DNA of 38,643 bases, taken from an uncultured Campylobacter sp. GTDB lineage: Bacteria > Actinomycetota > Actinomycetes > Mycobacteriales > Mycobacteriaceae. Numbering within the stretch: the first letter of the stretch is position 1; the number at the start of each line of letters is the position of its first letter. Shown here one piece after another: positions 21,539 through 29,936 of this stretch. The position numbers were made by a program, and so were the translations under genes. The notes beneath the pieces were generated by a model. It did no database searches. It saw nothing but the letters and a program-made list of their open reading frames with translations, and was not told where the DNA came from. The stretch covers positions 1 through 38,643 of the forward strand of contig CAMIME010000020.1 of the NCBI GenBank assembly GCA_946221035.1. Direction: 5' to 3'.

Positions 21539-22034
21539 TTGTAGCTTCTAGTTTCTCTATAACGTTGTCCGGGCTGGGCCCTTGGCTCAACGCCAGTGTC
21601 GTTTCTGACTGCCATGACACGAACGGGAAGATGGCCTACGCAAATGCAGGCAACAGTGCTTCCCCGGAGGCGTCGATAAGCTCTCGGCCCCGGTGTCAGA
21701 CTCGGAAGGGCGCGTGACCCTCGCGTACTGCCGCTGTGAATTTGCCATGGCCCTTCCCCGGCTTCCGGATTGGAAGGTGTCATGTTTGCCAAGCCACCGC
21801 CCGGCTTTCACCGGACCATGTCAAGGCAACCCGAGCATTAAAACACAAGGTGGGTATTGAGGGCAAGCCGCGTATCGACGGCTTCCGTTTCCACGCGACT
21901 CCACCGCTGGACGCGTTCCACCCTGCAGTTGAGGTCACATTGTGTGTACCCTTAATTCCTAGACCGTTCGTGCCTGCGAGTGCGGGCGCGGTCGACCCCT
22001 CCACATATGACTTGTACGTCTTGAAAGGACCGTC
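21539..22034. promoter_or_regulatory. intergenic region between S10 operon and Asp23 cluster
   Basis: This stretch must hold divergent promoters for rpsJ and the Asp23 cluster. A GAAAGGA Shine-Dalgarno precedes the ATG at 22035. A dispersed-repeat copy lies at 21664-21681. TTATAG on the minus strand near 21560 is a weak -10 candidate. I see no convincing gene or RNA here; the short open frames have no recognisable content. Confidence 0.35.
21664..21681 (+). repeat. dispersed CCGGAGGCGTCGATAAGC element, copy H
   Basis: It has the exact 11-mer core and shares 17 bases exactly with the copy in the pfkB gene (11263-11279). It lies about 210 bp upstream of rpsJ. Confidence 0.65.
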
Positions 22035-22583
22035 ATGGCCGAGAAGAACCTCACCAACGAGAAGAACACCGCAAACACCACCTCCAACACCCCGGCGAGC
22101 TCCACCTCTGTAGCCGTTGAGCCGGAGCAGACCCGCCCGCGCAATGAGAACCTGGAGACGGACCACGGCACCACCGCCATCGACGACAACGTTGTGGGCA
22201 AGATCGCCGGCATCGCTGCCCGCGAGGTGTCCGGTGTGTACAACCTGGGCGGCGGCGCTGCTCGTATGTGGGGTGCCGTGCGCGACACCTTCACCAACTC
22301 CACCAACGTTCAGCAGGGCGTGAATGTTGCCGTCGAGGACGGCCACGCTTCCGTCGCCGTTGCCATCATCGCTGAGTACGGCGTGGCCATCCACGAGCTG
22401 GCGAACGCGATCCGCGAGAACATCACCGTCGCCATTACCCGCATGACCGGCCTTATCGTCGACCGCGTGGACGTCACCGTGCACGGCGTGCACCTGCCGG
22501 AGCAGGACAACACCGACAACTACGACGACGCGAACTACCAGGCTGTGAACCAGCCGCTGAACCAGCAGCAGATCAACCAGTAA
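22035..22583 (+). CDS. Asp23/Gls24-family envelope stress protein
   Basis: This 182-residue protein has an Asp23 domain at about 44-160 (TAIDDNVVGKIAGIAAREVSGVYNLGGG, VNVAVEDGHASVAVAIIAEYG, RENITVAITRMTGLIVDRVDVTVHGV). Asp23 proteins form cytoplasmic membrane-tethered assemblies linked to cell-envelope stress. The N-terminus (1-43) is Thr/Asn/Glu-rich and likely disordered; the C-terminus is Asn/Gln-rich. GAAAGGA eight bases before the ATG is the ribosome-binding site. It is first in a six-gene cluster that also encodes DUF2273 and AmaP-like membrane anchors, which fit a tether role. Confidence 0.93.
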   Translation: MAEKNLTNEKNTANTTSNTPASSTSVAVEPEQTRPRNENLETDHGTTAIDDNVVGKIAGIAAREVSGVYNLGGGAARMWGAVRDTFTNSTNVQQGVNVAVEDGHASVAVAIIAEYGVAIHELANAIRENITVAITRMTGLIVDRVDVTVHGVHLPEQDNTDNYDDANYQAVNQPLNQQQINQ

Positions 22584-22585
22584 CC

Positions 22586-22888
22586 ATGTCGCGAACCCCC
22601 GTCACCACTGAGGTTGCGGAGGGCATCCGCGACGTCGCGTTGGCCGTCGACGGCGTGAAAGCGCTGTACGGCGGCCGAGTAGGTGAAATCGCAATGTACC
22701 TGCCCAACGCGCGCATCGAGGGCCTGCGGGCCATCGAGCGCAACGGCAAGCAGGGCTTTCAGGTGCACTTCACCTTCGACGTCGAATCCGGCCGGGACAT
22801 CCCCTCAGTTGCGGAAGATGTCCGCGACGCGGTGCTGAAGTCCAGCGACGCCGAGTTCGTCGACGTGATCGCCGGGGACGCGGCCTAG
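22586..22888 (+). CDS. small Asp23-like cytoplasmic protein
   Basis: This 100-residue protein lies two bases after the first asp23 gene. The sequence (TEVAEGIRDVALAVDGVKALYGG, IEGLRAI, GFQVHFTFDVESGRDIPSVAEDVRDAVLK) follows the Asp23 pattern of a beta-alpha unit that begins with helix-VxGV. It lacks membrane segments. Such short Asp23-like proteins accompany the AmaP-type clusters of actinobacteria; I infer that they co-assemble with the larger Asp23 proteins. Confidence 0.8.
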   Translation: MSRTPVTTEVAEGIRDVALAVDGVKALYGGRVGEIAMYLPNARIEGLRAIERNGKQGFQVHFTFDVESGRDIPSVAEDVRDAVLKSSDAEFVDVIAGDAA

Positions 22889-22951
22889 CCGCCCCCTGGC
22901 CCGCTGCGCGCCCGCCTCAACCTCTCATACCCCGAAACACGTGGTTTAATC

Positions 22952-23149
22952 ATGAACTTTTTTGCTAACAAGGCGCTCGTCGGCGTCGTGATCGGCGTCA
23001 TCGTCGCCTTCTTCGTAACCTTCGGCGGCTGGCCGGGCCTACTCTGGCTGCTGCTGTTCACCGTGGTTGGTGGTGTGGTGGGCGCCCAACTCGATGGCCG
23101 CGTCGACCTCGCTACCGTCTTCAGCGGCAACGGTAGAGGCCGCAGCTAA
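22952..23149 (+). CDS. DUF2273 small membrane protein
   Basis: This 65-residue protein has two membrane segments (about 7-25, then 28-48: LLWLLLFTVVGGVVGAQ) and the short C-terminal DG-x-VDL motif of DUF2273, a partner family of Asp23/AmaP. Its ATG follows a 63-bp gap. The stop overlaps the next start (TAATG). The likely role is a membrane docking site for Asp23 proteins, by analogy with Staphylococcus clusters. Confidence 0.85.
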   Translation: MNFFANKALVGVVIGVIVAFFVTFGGWPGLLWLLLFTVVGGVVGAQLDGRVDLATVFSGNGRGRS

Positions 23150-24189
23150 TGGACACGACGTTCTACCACGTCAGCGAGCGCACCATCGAGCGCATCGCTG
23201 AGGTGGCGGCATCGAAGGTCCCGGGCTGCCGGGCCATCGACGCGAAGCTCGCCGGGCTTGCCGGGCGCAGCTTCCCGCGTATCGACGCACGGCTGGACCA
23301 GCACTCCGGCACCGCGACCATCGACGCCGAGATCGCCTCCACTTATCCGGCCCCCATCGCGGCCATTACCGACGCGGTTCGAGCCACGATCATCGCCCAC
23401 GTCCGCGAGCTCGCGGGGGTAGAGGTGGCGCGCGTCCACGTCGGCGTGGCCAACGTCGAATCCCTCGGCCCCGGCACGCGCGTGACGTGGGATGAGGTCG
23501 CCCGCCACGATGCCCACGCGGTACCCGAACCGATTGAGGTTCGCCCCACGAAGGTGGTGCACCCGGTGACGCAGACGATGGAGGAGCTCACGCACATCAA
23601 CGTGCACTCCCTCGTCAGCGACATGCGCGCCGTCGTCGTGCCTGCCCCGCCCGAAATCGTGCATCCGGAGCAGCCGCAGCCGGTGGATGTCGAATCCATC
23701 GACACCCCCGCTGCAGTTGAGCCGGTCTCGCCCCATGTGCCTGCGCCTCGACCGCTGATGCCGGTACACACCTACCCGACGGAAGCTCGCGTGCCGTTCC
23801 CACCTGCTCCGGTGCAGCCATGGACGCCGTCCATCAGCCCCACTGAGGCGTGGAGCCCGCGCGCAACCCCGCCGGTGCCGTGGACGCCGAAGGTCACCCC
23901 GCAGACGGTGCGCCACCCGCAGGTGAGCGCGCTCGCGCCGCTTCAGCCGGTCCGCGTGAACGGCCCGGTGCGACCGGAGCCGGTGTCGCTACCGCGCCGC
24001 CAGCCGCTGCGTGAGGTGACGGTGAACCGGCCGCCCGCACGACCGGTGGAGATCCTCTCCGAATGGAAGCCGCGCCGTGTCGCTGCGCCGCAGCCGGACC
24101 CGGTGATCGTGCCCACGGCACCGGCGCCCAAGCCGTTGAAGCAAATCACGATTATTCCGGTGGTGAAGTACTATGACCGCACCCGCTAA
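23149..24189 (+). CDS. Asp23-domain protein with long Pro-rich tail
   Basis: This 346-residue protein begins with an Asp23-like domain (about 1-110: VSERTIERIAEVAASKVPGCRAID, HSGTATIDAEIASTYPAPIAAITDAVR, VEVARVHVGVANVES). A tail of over 200 residues follows, very rich in Pro, Val and Arg. It contains recurring PWTP (QPWTPSISP, VPWTPKVTP) and RPVEIL/PLREVTV-type segments and ends KQITIIPVVKYYD. The tail has no membrane segment and should be extended. It is much longer than ordinary Asp23 proteins (about 150 residues). It overlaps the DUF2273 gene by one base and the next gene by 17 bases. Function beyond the Asp23 domain is unknown. Confidence 0.85.
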   Translation: MDTTFYHVSERTIERIAEVAASKVPGCRAIDAKLAGLAGRSFPRIDARLDQHSGTATIDAEIASTYPAPIAAITDAVRATIIAHVRELAGVEVARVHVGVANVESLGPGTRVTWDEVARHDAHAVPEPIEVRPTKVVHPVTQTMEELTHINVHSLVSDMRAVVVPAPPEIVHPEQPQPVDVESIDTPAAVEPVSPHVPAPRPLMPVHTYPTEARVPFPPAPVQPWTPSISPTEAWSPRATPPVPWTPKVTPQTVRHPQVSALAPLQPVRVNGPVRPEPVSLPRRQPLREVTVNRPPARPVEILSEWKPRRVAAPQPDPVIVPTAPAPKPLKQITIIPVVKYYDRTR

Positions 24190-24820
24190 CACGCAGGTAG
24201 CACCCGCGGGAGTGCACCAGCCGGTAGGCCCGCATCCGGGCGACGAGCCGCTTGGCAACCCGGCCTCTCGCTGGCTTTCCGTCCTCACCAGCCTGCTGCT
24301 TCTCACGCTGACAGGCATCGCCATCCGCGACCTTTGGTACCACTTCTACACCGAGGAATCCTGGAGCGAATCCTGGCTGGGTCGGGCGTGGGAGTTCCTA
24401 GCCACGTTCCCCGTCGACGTGCCCGCCATTGTGATCAGCGTGCTCATGATCCTGCTGGGGCTGGCGCTGCTGTTCTACACGTTCAAGCCGCGCCCCCACA
24501 CGCACGTGCGCGTCGCCTCCCCCGTTTCTATCTGGATGCGACCGGTGGACATCGCCCGTAAGGCGACGGGAACCGCACGCGCCGACATCGGTGCGGAGCA
24601 CGTCACCTCGAAGGCCAACCGCAAGGCGATCAAGGTGCAAGCGACTGACGACGGCTCCGGCGCTGCCATGCAGGAACGCCTCACCCGCTCCCTGAACAAC
24701 GAGTTCAAGGCGCTTGAAGTGCCCCCGGCCGTGAGCGTGAAGTTGCGCCCCGGCGCCTCCAGGCCCGCTGCCACACAGCAGACGACCACCGTCACCGAGA
24801 CCACGGAGGTGCAGCGATGA
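24173..24820 (+). CDS. membrane protein of the Asp23 cluster (DUF6286-type)
   Basis: This 215-residue protein has a Pro-rich N-terminus (1-30), two membrane helices (about 33-52 and 82-101) and a cytoplasmic C-terminal domain of about 85 residues (SIWMRPVDIARKATGTARADIG, TSKANRKAIKVQATDDG). A Thr-rich tail follows (TQQTTTVTETTEVQR). The DUF6286 assignment is from the layout and the adjacent AmaP-like gene. The Tyr-Asp-rich loop between helices would face outside. It overlaps its neighbours by 17 and 4 bases, so the operon is tightly coupled. Confidence 0.8.
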   Translation: MTAPANTQVAPAGVHQPVGPHPGDEPLGNPASRWLSVLTSLLLLTLTGIAIRDLWYHFYTEESWSESWLGRAWEFLATFPVDVPAIVISVLMILLGLALLFYTFKPRPHTHVRVASPVSIWMRPVDIARKATGTARADIGAEHVTSKANRKAIKVQATDDGSGAAMQERLTRSLNNEFKALEVPPAVSVKLRPGASRPAATQQTTTVTETTEVQR

Positions 24821-25377
24821 CGAAGACACTTTCCTTCTTCAACCGGCTGATCACCTTCTTGCTCGGCCTGCTCCTCATCGCCGCGGCCCTTGTGCCGATC
24901 GCGGAGTACTGGGACATCCCGTACTTAAGCGACGCGGTCGCGCAGATCGACCGGACCCGCCTGCTCAACCTCACCTCGCAGGAGTGGTACGTCAAGGCGC
25001 TGATTGCGGCGTCGATCATCCTCGGCCTGCTTGGCCTGTGGATCCTGCTGGCGAACATCCGCTCCCGCGCGTTCTCCCAGCGCGATATCGTTCCCGCGGA
25101 CCCAGAGCACGGCGACACCACGATCAACGTCCAACGTGTAGCCGATGCGGCGTGCGACGTGCTGCGCACCTTGGACGAGGTCCACGGCGCGACCAGCCGC
25201 GTGGCAATGGTCGGGCAGCGCCCCACCGCAACGTTCACGGTGACCGCGAACCCGTCCTACCCGTTCGAAGATGCCGTGCGCATCATCGAGGCCGCGGACG
25301 AAGACTTCCGCATGGCCAACCACACCATGGAAATTGACACGGTGTGGAAGCTCCACCTGGACCGCGTGCCTGCCTAA
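24817..25377 (+). CDS. amaP: AmaP-like alkaline-shock membrane anchor
   Basis: This 186-residue protein has two membrane helices (about 5-27 and 58-78) and a cytoplasmic domain containing VQRVADAACDVLRTLDEVHGATSRV and a C-terminal helix-strand pair. The layout matches AmaP, which anchors Asp23 to the membrane. The gene overlaps the previous one by four bases (ATGA). Its stop overlaps the stop of the convergent gene, so no terminator lies between them. The symbol is by analogy; sequence identity to known AmaP cannot be checked here. Confidence 0.75.
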   Translation: MTKTLSFFNRLITFLLGLLLIAAALVPIAEYWDIPYLSDAVAQIDRTRLLNLTSQEWYVKALIAASIILGLLGLWILLANIRSRAFSQRDIVPADPEHGDTTINVQRVADAACDVLRTLDEVHGATSRVAMVGQRPTATFTVTANPSYPFEDAVRIIEAADEDFRMANHTMEIDTVWKLHLDRVPA

Positions 25378-26054
25378 ACCTCCAGCAGCACGACGCGTTC
25401 CACTGGCCCCACCACGGTCGGCTCCCCGCCGCCGGGTGGGGCCACACGCATGTTGGCCCCCGCCTCGCACTCGAGGATTGTGTCAAACGCGATCAGCTTC
25501 TCCCCCACGCTTCGGCGCCCCTGCTCCCAGATCCTGATGCGCTGCCCGATGACGGCGCGGCGCCCGTCAACGAGAAGAACCAGCCAACGCGCGCTGCCTA
25601 CGTCCTGTCGCTTCAGGCCGGTGAGGCTCGGCGGGTTGAGGGGCAAGGGAGTCACGAGGGTGGCCACACCCAGGCGGTGCTCGACGCCGTCAGCGCTCTC
25701 CAGCACGAGCGGCAGCCCCGGGCCGGTGCGGCGCAGCGCGCTGTACTCCCACACGGCGGGCATGCGATCGCGGTACTGGGCACTTCGCACCACCGCCGCG
25801 CCGGCGCTGAGGGTGACCAACTGGTCCGGGGCGGTGGTGGTGATCAGGGCGGGGGTCGTGGGGTCGTCGAGAAGCGAGGGGTGCTCAGACTCGAGCGCGG
25901 CGAGGAGGTCTAGTGCTTCCTCATCCGTGCTCCCCCACGACAGCCCGCGGTGCTGCAGCACCCCCACGAGCTGGCCCAGGGTGAGATCCGGCTGGCCCTC
26001 CCAGGCCCGTTGCAGCGCCTGGGCCAGTCGGGGGATACGGGTGGGATCTTGCAC
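25374..26054 (-). CDS. conserved actinobacterial protein of unknown function
   Basis: I do not recognise this 226-residue protein. It has no signal peptide or membrane segment. The N-terminal half reads PRLAQALQRAWEGQPDLTLGQLVGVLQHRGLSWGSTDEEALDLLAALE, a helical segment with repeated Leu. The C-terminal half is beta-rich (RRAVIGQRIRIWEQGRRSV, ERVVLLEV). The GTG at 26054 has TACGGT six bases upstream, so it is probably leaderless. It is convergent with the Asp23 cluster and follows the tuf terminator. There is no partner gene in its strand. Confidence 0.75.
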   Translation of the reverse strand: MQDPTRIPRLAQALQRAWEGQPDLTLGQLVGVLQHRGLSWGSTDEEALDLLAALESEHPSLLDDPTTPALITTTAPDQLVTLSAGAAVVRSAQYRDRMPAVWEYSALRRTGPGLPLVLESADGVEHRLGVATLVTPLPLNPPSLTGLKRQDVGSARWLVLLVDGRRAVIGQRIRIWEQGRRSVGEKLIAFDTILECEAGANMRVAPPGGGEPTVVGPVERVVLLEV

Positions 26055-26060
26055 CCCACC

Positions 26061-26066
26061 ACCGTA
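26061..26066 (-). promoter_or_regulatory. -10 of leaderless unknown gene
   Basis: Minus-strand TACGGT ends six bases before the GTG at 26054; no Shine-Dalgarno is present. Confidence 0.45.
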
Positions 26067-26090
26067 GCCGGTCGTACCCCAGAAACGACG

Positions 26091-26122
26091 AAAGCCGCCT
26101 CCCCGAGGGGGAAGCGGCTTTT
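26091..26122 (-). terminator. intrinsic terminator of tuf
   Basis: AAAGCCGC and GCGGCTTT arms, continued with one mismatch by TCCCC/GGGGA, form a long stem with A and T runs at both edges. It lies 16 bases after the tuf stop and could work in both directions. Confidence 0.85.
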
Positions 26123-26137
26123 AAGACCCGACTTGGA

Positions 26138-27328
26138 TTAGTCGATGATCTTGGTCACGCGGCCAGCGCCGACGGTGCGGGAGCCCTCGCGGATAGCGAA
26201 GCGCAGGCCCTCGTCCATAGCAACCGGCTGGATGAGCTCAACGGTCATCTCAACGTTGTCGCCCGGCATGACCATCTCGGTGCCCTCCGGCAGCTTCACA
26301 ACACCGGTCACGTCGGTGGTGCGGAAGTAGAACTGCGGACGGTAGTTGTCGAAGAACGGGGTGTGGCGGCCGCCCTCGTCCTTGGACAGGACGTAGACGG
26401 AACCCTCGAACTTGGTGTGCGGGGTGTAAGCGCCCGGTGCGATGATGACCTGGCCGCGCTCGACGTCCTCGCGCTTCAGACCACGGAGCAGCAGAGCGGC
26501 GTTGTCGCCGGCCTCAGCGGTGTCGAGAAGCTTGTTGAACATCTCGATGGAGGTAACGGTGGTCTTCTGGGACTTCTCGCGGATACCGATGATCTCGACC
26601 TCGTCGTTGAGGTTGAGCACGCCGCGCTCCACACGACCGGTAACCACGGTACCGCGGCCGGAAATGGTGAAGATGTCCTCGATCGGCATCAGGAACGGCT
26701 TGTCGGTCTCGCGCTCCGGATCCGGGATGGAATCGTCGCAAGCCTGCATGAGGTCGAGCACGGACTGAACCCACTTCTCGTCGCCCTCAAGAGCCTTCAG
26801 AGCGGAGATGTGAACGATCGGAGCGTCCTCGTCGTAGTCCTGCTCAGCCAGCAGCTCGCGGACCTCCATCTCGACGAGCTCGATGATCTCCTCATCATCG
26901 ACCATGTCGCACTTGTTCAGCGCAACGAGGATGTACGGAACGCCGACCTGGCGGGCGAGCAGCACGTGCTCGCGGGTCTGCGGCATCGGGCCGTCGGTAG
27001 CAGCGACCACGAGGATGGCGCCGTCCATCTGAGCAGCACCGGTAATCATGTTCTTGATGTAGTCGGCGTGGCCCGGGGCGTCAACGTGTGCGTAGTGGCG
27101 CTTCGGGGTGTTGTACTCCACGTGGGAGATGTTGATGGTAATACCGCGCTCGCGCTCCTCCGGAGCCTTGTCAATCGCGTCGAAGGCGAAAGCCTTGTTC
27201 TCCTCCGGGTACGCGTCAGCCAGCACCTTGGTGATGGCAGCGGTGGTGGTGGTCTTGCCGTGGTCAACGTGGCCGATCGTGCCGATGTTCACGTGCGGCT
27301 TAAGACGCTCAAACTTTTCCTTAGACAA
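26138..27328 (-). CDS. tuf: elongation factor Tu
   Basis: EF-Tu delivers aminoacyl-tRNA to the ribosome as a GTP complex. I chose the TTG at 27328. It gives 396 residues starting (M)SKEKFERLKPHVNIGTIGHVDHGKTT, the normal length, and an AGGAGG Shine-Dalgarno lies just upstream. A longer ATG start at 27370 would place that site inside the gene. Signature motifs are the P-loop GHVDHGKT, DAPGHADYIKNMITG, NKCDMV and SALKALEG. The second domain has RGTVVTGRVERG. The TTG start in a highly expressed gene is unusual. The gene stands alone: 289 bp separate it from fusA. Confidence 0.97.
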   Translation of the reverse strand: MSKEKFERLKPHVNIGTIGHVDHGKTTTTAAITKVLADAYPEENKAFAFDAIDKAPEERERGITINISHVEYNTPKRHYAHVDAPGHADYIKNMITGAAQMDGAILVVAATDGPMPQTREHVLLARQVGVPYILVALNKCDMVDDEEIIELVEMEVRELLAEQDYDEDAPIVHISALKALEGDEKWVQSVLDLMQACDDSIPDPERETDKPFLMPIEDIFTISGRGTVVTGRVERGVLNLNDEVEIIGIREKSQKTTVTSIEMFNKLLDTAEAGDNAALLLRGLKREDVERGQVIIAPGAYTPHTKFEGSVYVLSKDEGGRHTPFFDNYRPQFYFRTTDVTGVVKLPEGTEMVMPGDNVEMTVELIQPVAMDEGLRFAIREGSRTVGAGRVTKIID

Positions 27329-27616
27329 GGTATGTCCTCCTGGATCGGTGACTACGACCTTCGCAGCCACGTGGTTTTTATTGCCCCGAACTTAGAACCC
27401 TACAAGGGCCAAGTAGGGGGCCATTTCACAATGTGCCAGTTACAAGATCCTAGATATCCATAGGCCGTTTTTCAAACCGGCCGACCCGGACAAAAGTCGG
27501 ATCAGATCACGGGGTAACGGCTGGCTGGGACCACGCTGTCCGTCGCAAAGCAACTGCGCGATTCCAGCTCGGCCGCTACCCCTCAGGGCCGCTGGCACGC
27601 GGCCCTGGGCAAGGGG
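27329..27616 (-). promoter_or_regulatory. tuf leader and fusA-tuf spacer
   Basis: The spacer holds a perfect hairpin just after fusA (27584-27607), short GC-rich stems (CGGCCGACC, near 27478) and the tuf leader. A possible minus-strand -10, TAGGGT, lies near 27402. I see no gene. Confidence 0.35.
27584..27607 (-). terminator. perfect hairpin after fusA, no T tract
   Basis: CAGGGCCGC-TGGCAC-GCGGCCCTG is a perfect 9-bp stem nine bases past the fusA stop. No T run follows on the minus strand, so partial termination or mRNA 3' end protection is as likely as full termination. Confidence 0.5.
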
Positions 27617-29737
27617 TTACTTGCCGTTGCGCTCGTCGATGATCTCCTGAGCGACAGACTGCGGAACCTCAGCGTAGGAGTCGAACACCATGGTGAAGTT
27701 CGCGCGGCCGGCGGTGGAGGAACGCAGGTCACCGATGTAGCCGAACATCTCGGACAGCGGCACCTTCGCGCGCACAACCTTGGCGCCCGAGCGGTCCTCC
27801 ATCGCGTAAACCTGGCCACGGCGGGAGCTGATGTCACCGTTGACGGTACCCATGTACTCCTCCGGAGTCACAACCTCGACGGCCATGACCGGCTCGAGCA
27901 GCACCGGCTTCGCCTTTGCGACAGCTTCCTTCAGCGCCTGGGAACCAGCAACCTTGAACGCCATTTCAGAGGAGTCAACCTCGTGGTAAGCGCCGTCCTC
28001 AAGGGTGGCCTTGATGTTCACCAGCGGGAAGCCGGCGAGGAAGCCGTACTGCATCGCGTCCTGGATACCTGCATCCACGGACGGGATGTACTCCTTGGGC
28101 ACGCGGCCACCGGTCACTGCGTTCTCGAAGTGGTAGGTCGCGGACTGGCCCTCTTCCAGCTCCTCGGCCTCCGGGTTGTACGGCTCGATGGTGACGATGA
28201 CCTTCGCGAACTGACCCGAACCACCGGTCTGCTTCTTGTGGGTGTAGTCGAGGTGCTCGACCTTCTTGCGAATGGTCTCGCGGTACGCAACCTGCGGGGA
28301 ACCGATGTTGGCCTCGACCTTGAACTCGCGCTTCATGCGGTCAACCAGCACGTCGAGGTGCAGCTCGCCCATGCCGCCGATGATGGTCTGGCCGGTTTCC
28401 TCATCCAGCTTGACGGTAAAGGTCGGGTCCTCTTCCGCCAGCTTCTGAATAGCGGTACCAAGCTTCTCCTGGTCAGCCTTGGTCTTCGGCTCGATGGCCA
28501 CCTGGATCACCGGATCCGGGAAGTCCATCGACTCCAGGATGATCGGGTGGTCCGGGTTGCACAGGGTGTCACCGGTGGTGGTTTCCTTCAGGCCGATGAA
28601 CGCGTAGATGTTACCGGCGTCGGCGTGCTCGACCGGGTTCTCCTTGTTCGCGTGCATCTGGAAGAGCTTGCCCACGCGCTCCTTCTTGCCCTTGGTGGAG
28701 TTGAGCATGGCCTCGCCCGGGATGGCCTGGCCGGAGTACACGCGCACGTAGGTGAGCTTGCCGAAGAACGGGTGAACGGCAATCTTGAACGCAAGCGCGG
28801 AGAACGGCTCGTCCACGGACGGCTTACGGGTCAGGTCAGACTCGCCGTCGACGGAGGTGCCGTGGACCTCGCCGATGTCCAGCGGGTTCGGCAGGTATTC
28901 AACGACAGCGTCCAGGAGCGGCTCGATGCCCTTGTTGCGGTATGCGGTACCACAGAACACCGGGTAGATCTCGGAGTTAACCGTCATCTTGCGGATAGCA
29001 GCCTTAATTTCTTCCTTCGTCAGCTCCTCGCCGCCGAAGTACTTCTCCATGAGCTCCTCGTCGGACTCAGCGACCGTCTCGAGCAGCTTCTCGCGGTACT
29101 CCTCAGCCTTGTCCTGCAGCTCAGCCGGGATCTCCTGGATCTGCGGCGGGGTGCCGGTCTCGACCTTGCCCGGCCACATCAGCGCCTTCATCTCGATGAG
29201 GTCGACGACGCCGTCGAAGTCGTCCTCAGCGCCGATCGGGATCTGCATAACCAACGGCTTCGCGCCGAGGCGGTCGACGATGGTACCGACAGTGTAGTAG
29301 AAGTCAGCGCCCAGCTTGTCCATCTTGTTGACGAAGCAGATACGGGGGACCTCGTACTTCGCAGCCTGACGCCACACCTGCTCGGACTGCGGCTCCACGC
29401 CCTCCTTGCCGTCGAACACTGCAACAGCGCCGTCGAGGACGCGGAGGGAGCGCTCCACCTCAACGGTGAAGTCGACGTGGCCCGGGGTGTCGATGATGTT
29501 GATCTGGTTACCGTTCCAGAAACAGGTCACCGCGGCGGAGGTAATGGTGATGCCGCGCTCTTTCTCCTGCTCCATCCAGTCGGTGGTCGCGCCACCGTCG
29601 TGGGTCTCACCGACCTTGCGGTTGATACCCGTGTAGAACAGGATGCGCTCGGTCGTGGTGGTCTTACCAGCATCGATGTGAGCCATGATGCCGATGTTGC
29701 GAACCTTCGCGAGGTCCTTAAGCACTTCTTGTGCCAC
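27617..29737 (-). CDS. fusA: elongation factor G
   Basis: EF-G drives translocation and, with RRF, ribosome recycling. The 706-residue protein has the GTPase motifs AHIDAGKTTTTERILFYTG, DTPGHVDFTVEVERSLRVLDGAVAVFDGKEGVEPQSE and NKMDKLGADF. Domains III-V carry GMGELHLDVLVDRMKREF and the domain IV YDYTHKKQTGGSGQFA-type loop (LDYTHKKQTGGSGQFAKV), which reaches the decoding centre. Its length is normal. A GAAAT-poor, T-rich spacer with a terminator-like hairpin separates it from rpsG, so it may have its own promoter. Confidence 0.98.
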   Translation of the reverse strand: MAQEVLKDLAKVRNIGIMAHIDAGKTTTTERILFYTGINRKVGETHDGGATTDWMEQEKERGITITSAAVTCFWNGNQINIIDTPGHVDFTVEVERSLRVLDGAVAVFDGKEGVEPQSEQVWRQAAKYEVPRICFVNKMDKLGADFYYTVGTIVDRLGAKPLVMQIPIGAEDDFDGVVDLIEMKALMWPGKVETGTPPQIQEIPAELQDKAEEYREKLLETVAESDEELMEKYFGGEELTKEEIKAAIRKMTVNSEIYPVFCGTAYRNKGIEPLLDAVVEYLPNPLDIGEVHGTSVDGESDLTRKPSVDEPFSALAFKIAVHPFFGKLTYVRVYSGQAIPGEAMLNSTKGKKERVGKLFQMHANKENPVEHADAGNIYAFIGLKETTTGDTLCNPDHPIILESMDFPDPVIQVAIEPKTKADQEKLGTAIQKLAEEDPTFTVKLDEETGQTIIGGMGELHLDVLVDRMKREFKVEANIGSPQVAYRETIRKKVEHLDYTHKKQTGGSGQFAKVIVTIEPYNPEAEELEEGQSATYHFENAVTGGRVPKEYIPSVDAGIQDAMQYGFLAGFPLVNIKATLEDGAYHEVDSSEMAFKVAGSQALKEAVAKAKPVLLEPVMAVEVVTPEEYMGTVNGDISSRRGQVYAMEDRSGAKVVRAKVPLSEMFGYIGDLRSSTAGRANFTMVFDSYAEVPQSVAQEIIDERNGK

Positions 29738-29936
29738 GTTTTTACCCCAACTTTGTCAGTCGTCGGCGCCAGCTGGGCGCCTTGTCGGTCAGTTGTCCTT
29801 TGTCGATTCTGCCACCGTTTCCCGACGGCGGCAGCGCGAGCCCTTGCTTAGCGACGAAAAACCCGGCCGCATCCCGCCCCTGGAAAGGGAGCCGTTATGC
29901 AGTTGCCGGGTCTCGTTGCCATGTGCACGTATCGGA
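29738..29936 (-). promoter_or_regulatory. rpsG-fusA spacer
   Basis: The 199-bp gap holds a terminator-like hairpin after rpsG, a GGCGCC-AGCTG-GGCGCC hairpin (29765-29781) and a variant of the dispersed repeat (CGTCGCTAAGC). A separate fusA promoter is likely but not pinned down. Confidence 0.35.
29856..29911 (-). terminator. terminator-like hairpin after rpsG
   Basis: On the minus strand ACCCGGC pairs with GCCGGGT over a loop of about 37 bases that can fold further, and is followed by TTTTTCG. The five T's support an intrinsic terminator or attenuator between rpsG and fusA. Confidence 0.55.

Noticed and set aside
27329..27370. ATG start of tuf 14 codons upstream
   Set aside because: It would place the AGGAGG ribosome-binding site inside the coding region and give a longer N-terminus than any EF-Tu known to me.
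27983..29851. A 622-codon open frame antisense to fusA
   Set aside because: EF-G is certain on the minus strand; the other frame is a GC-composition shadow.
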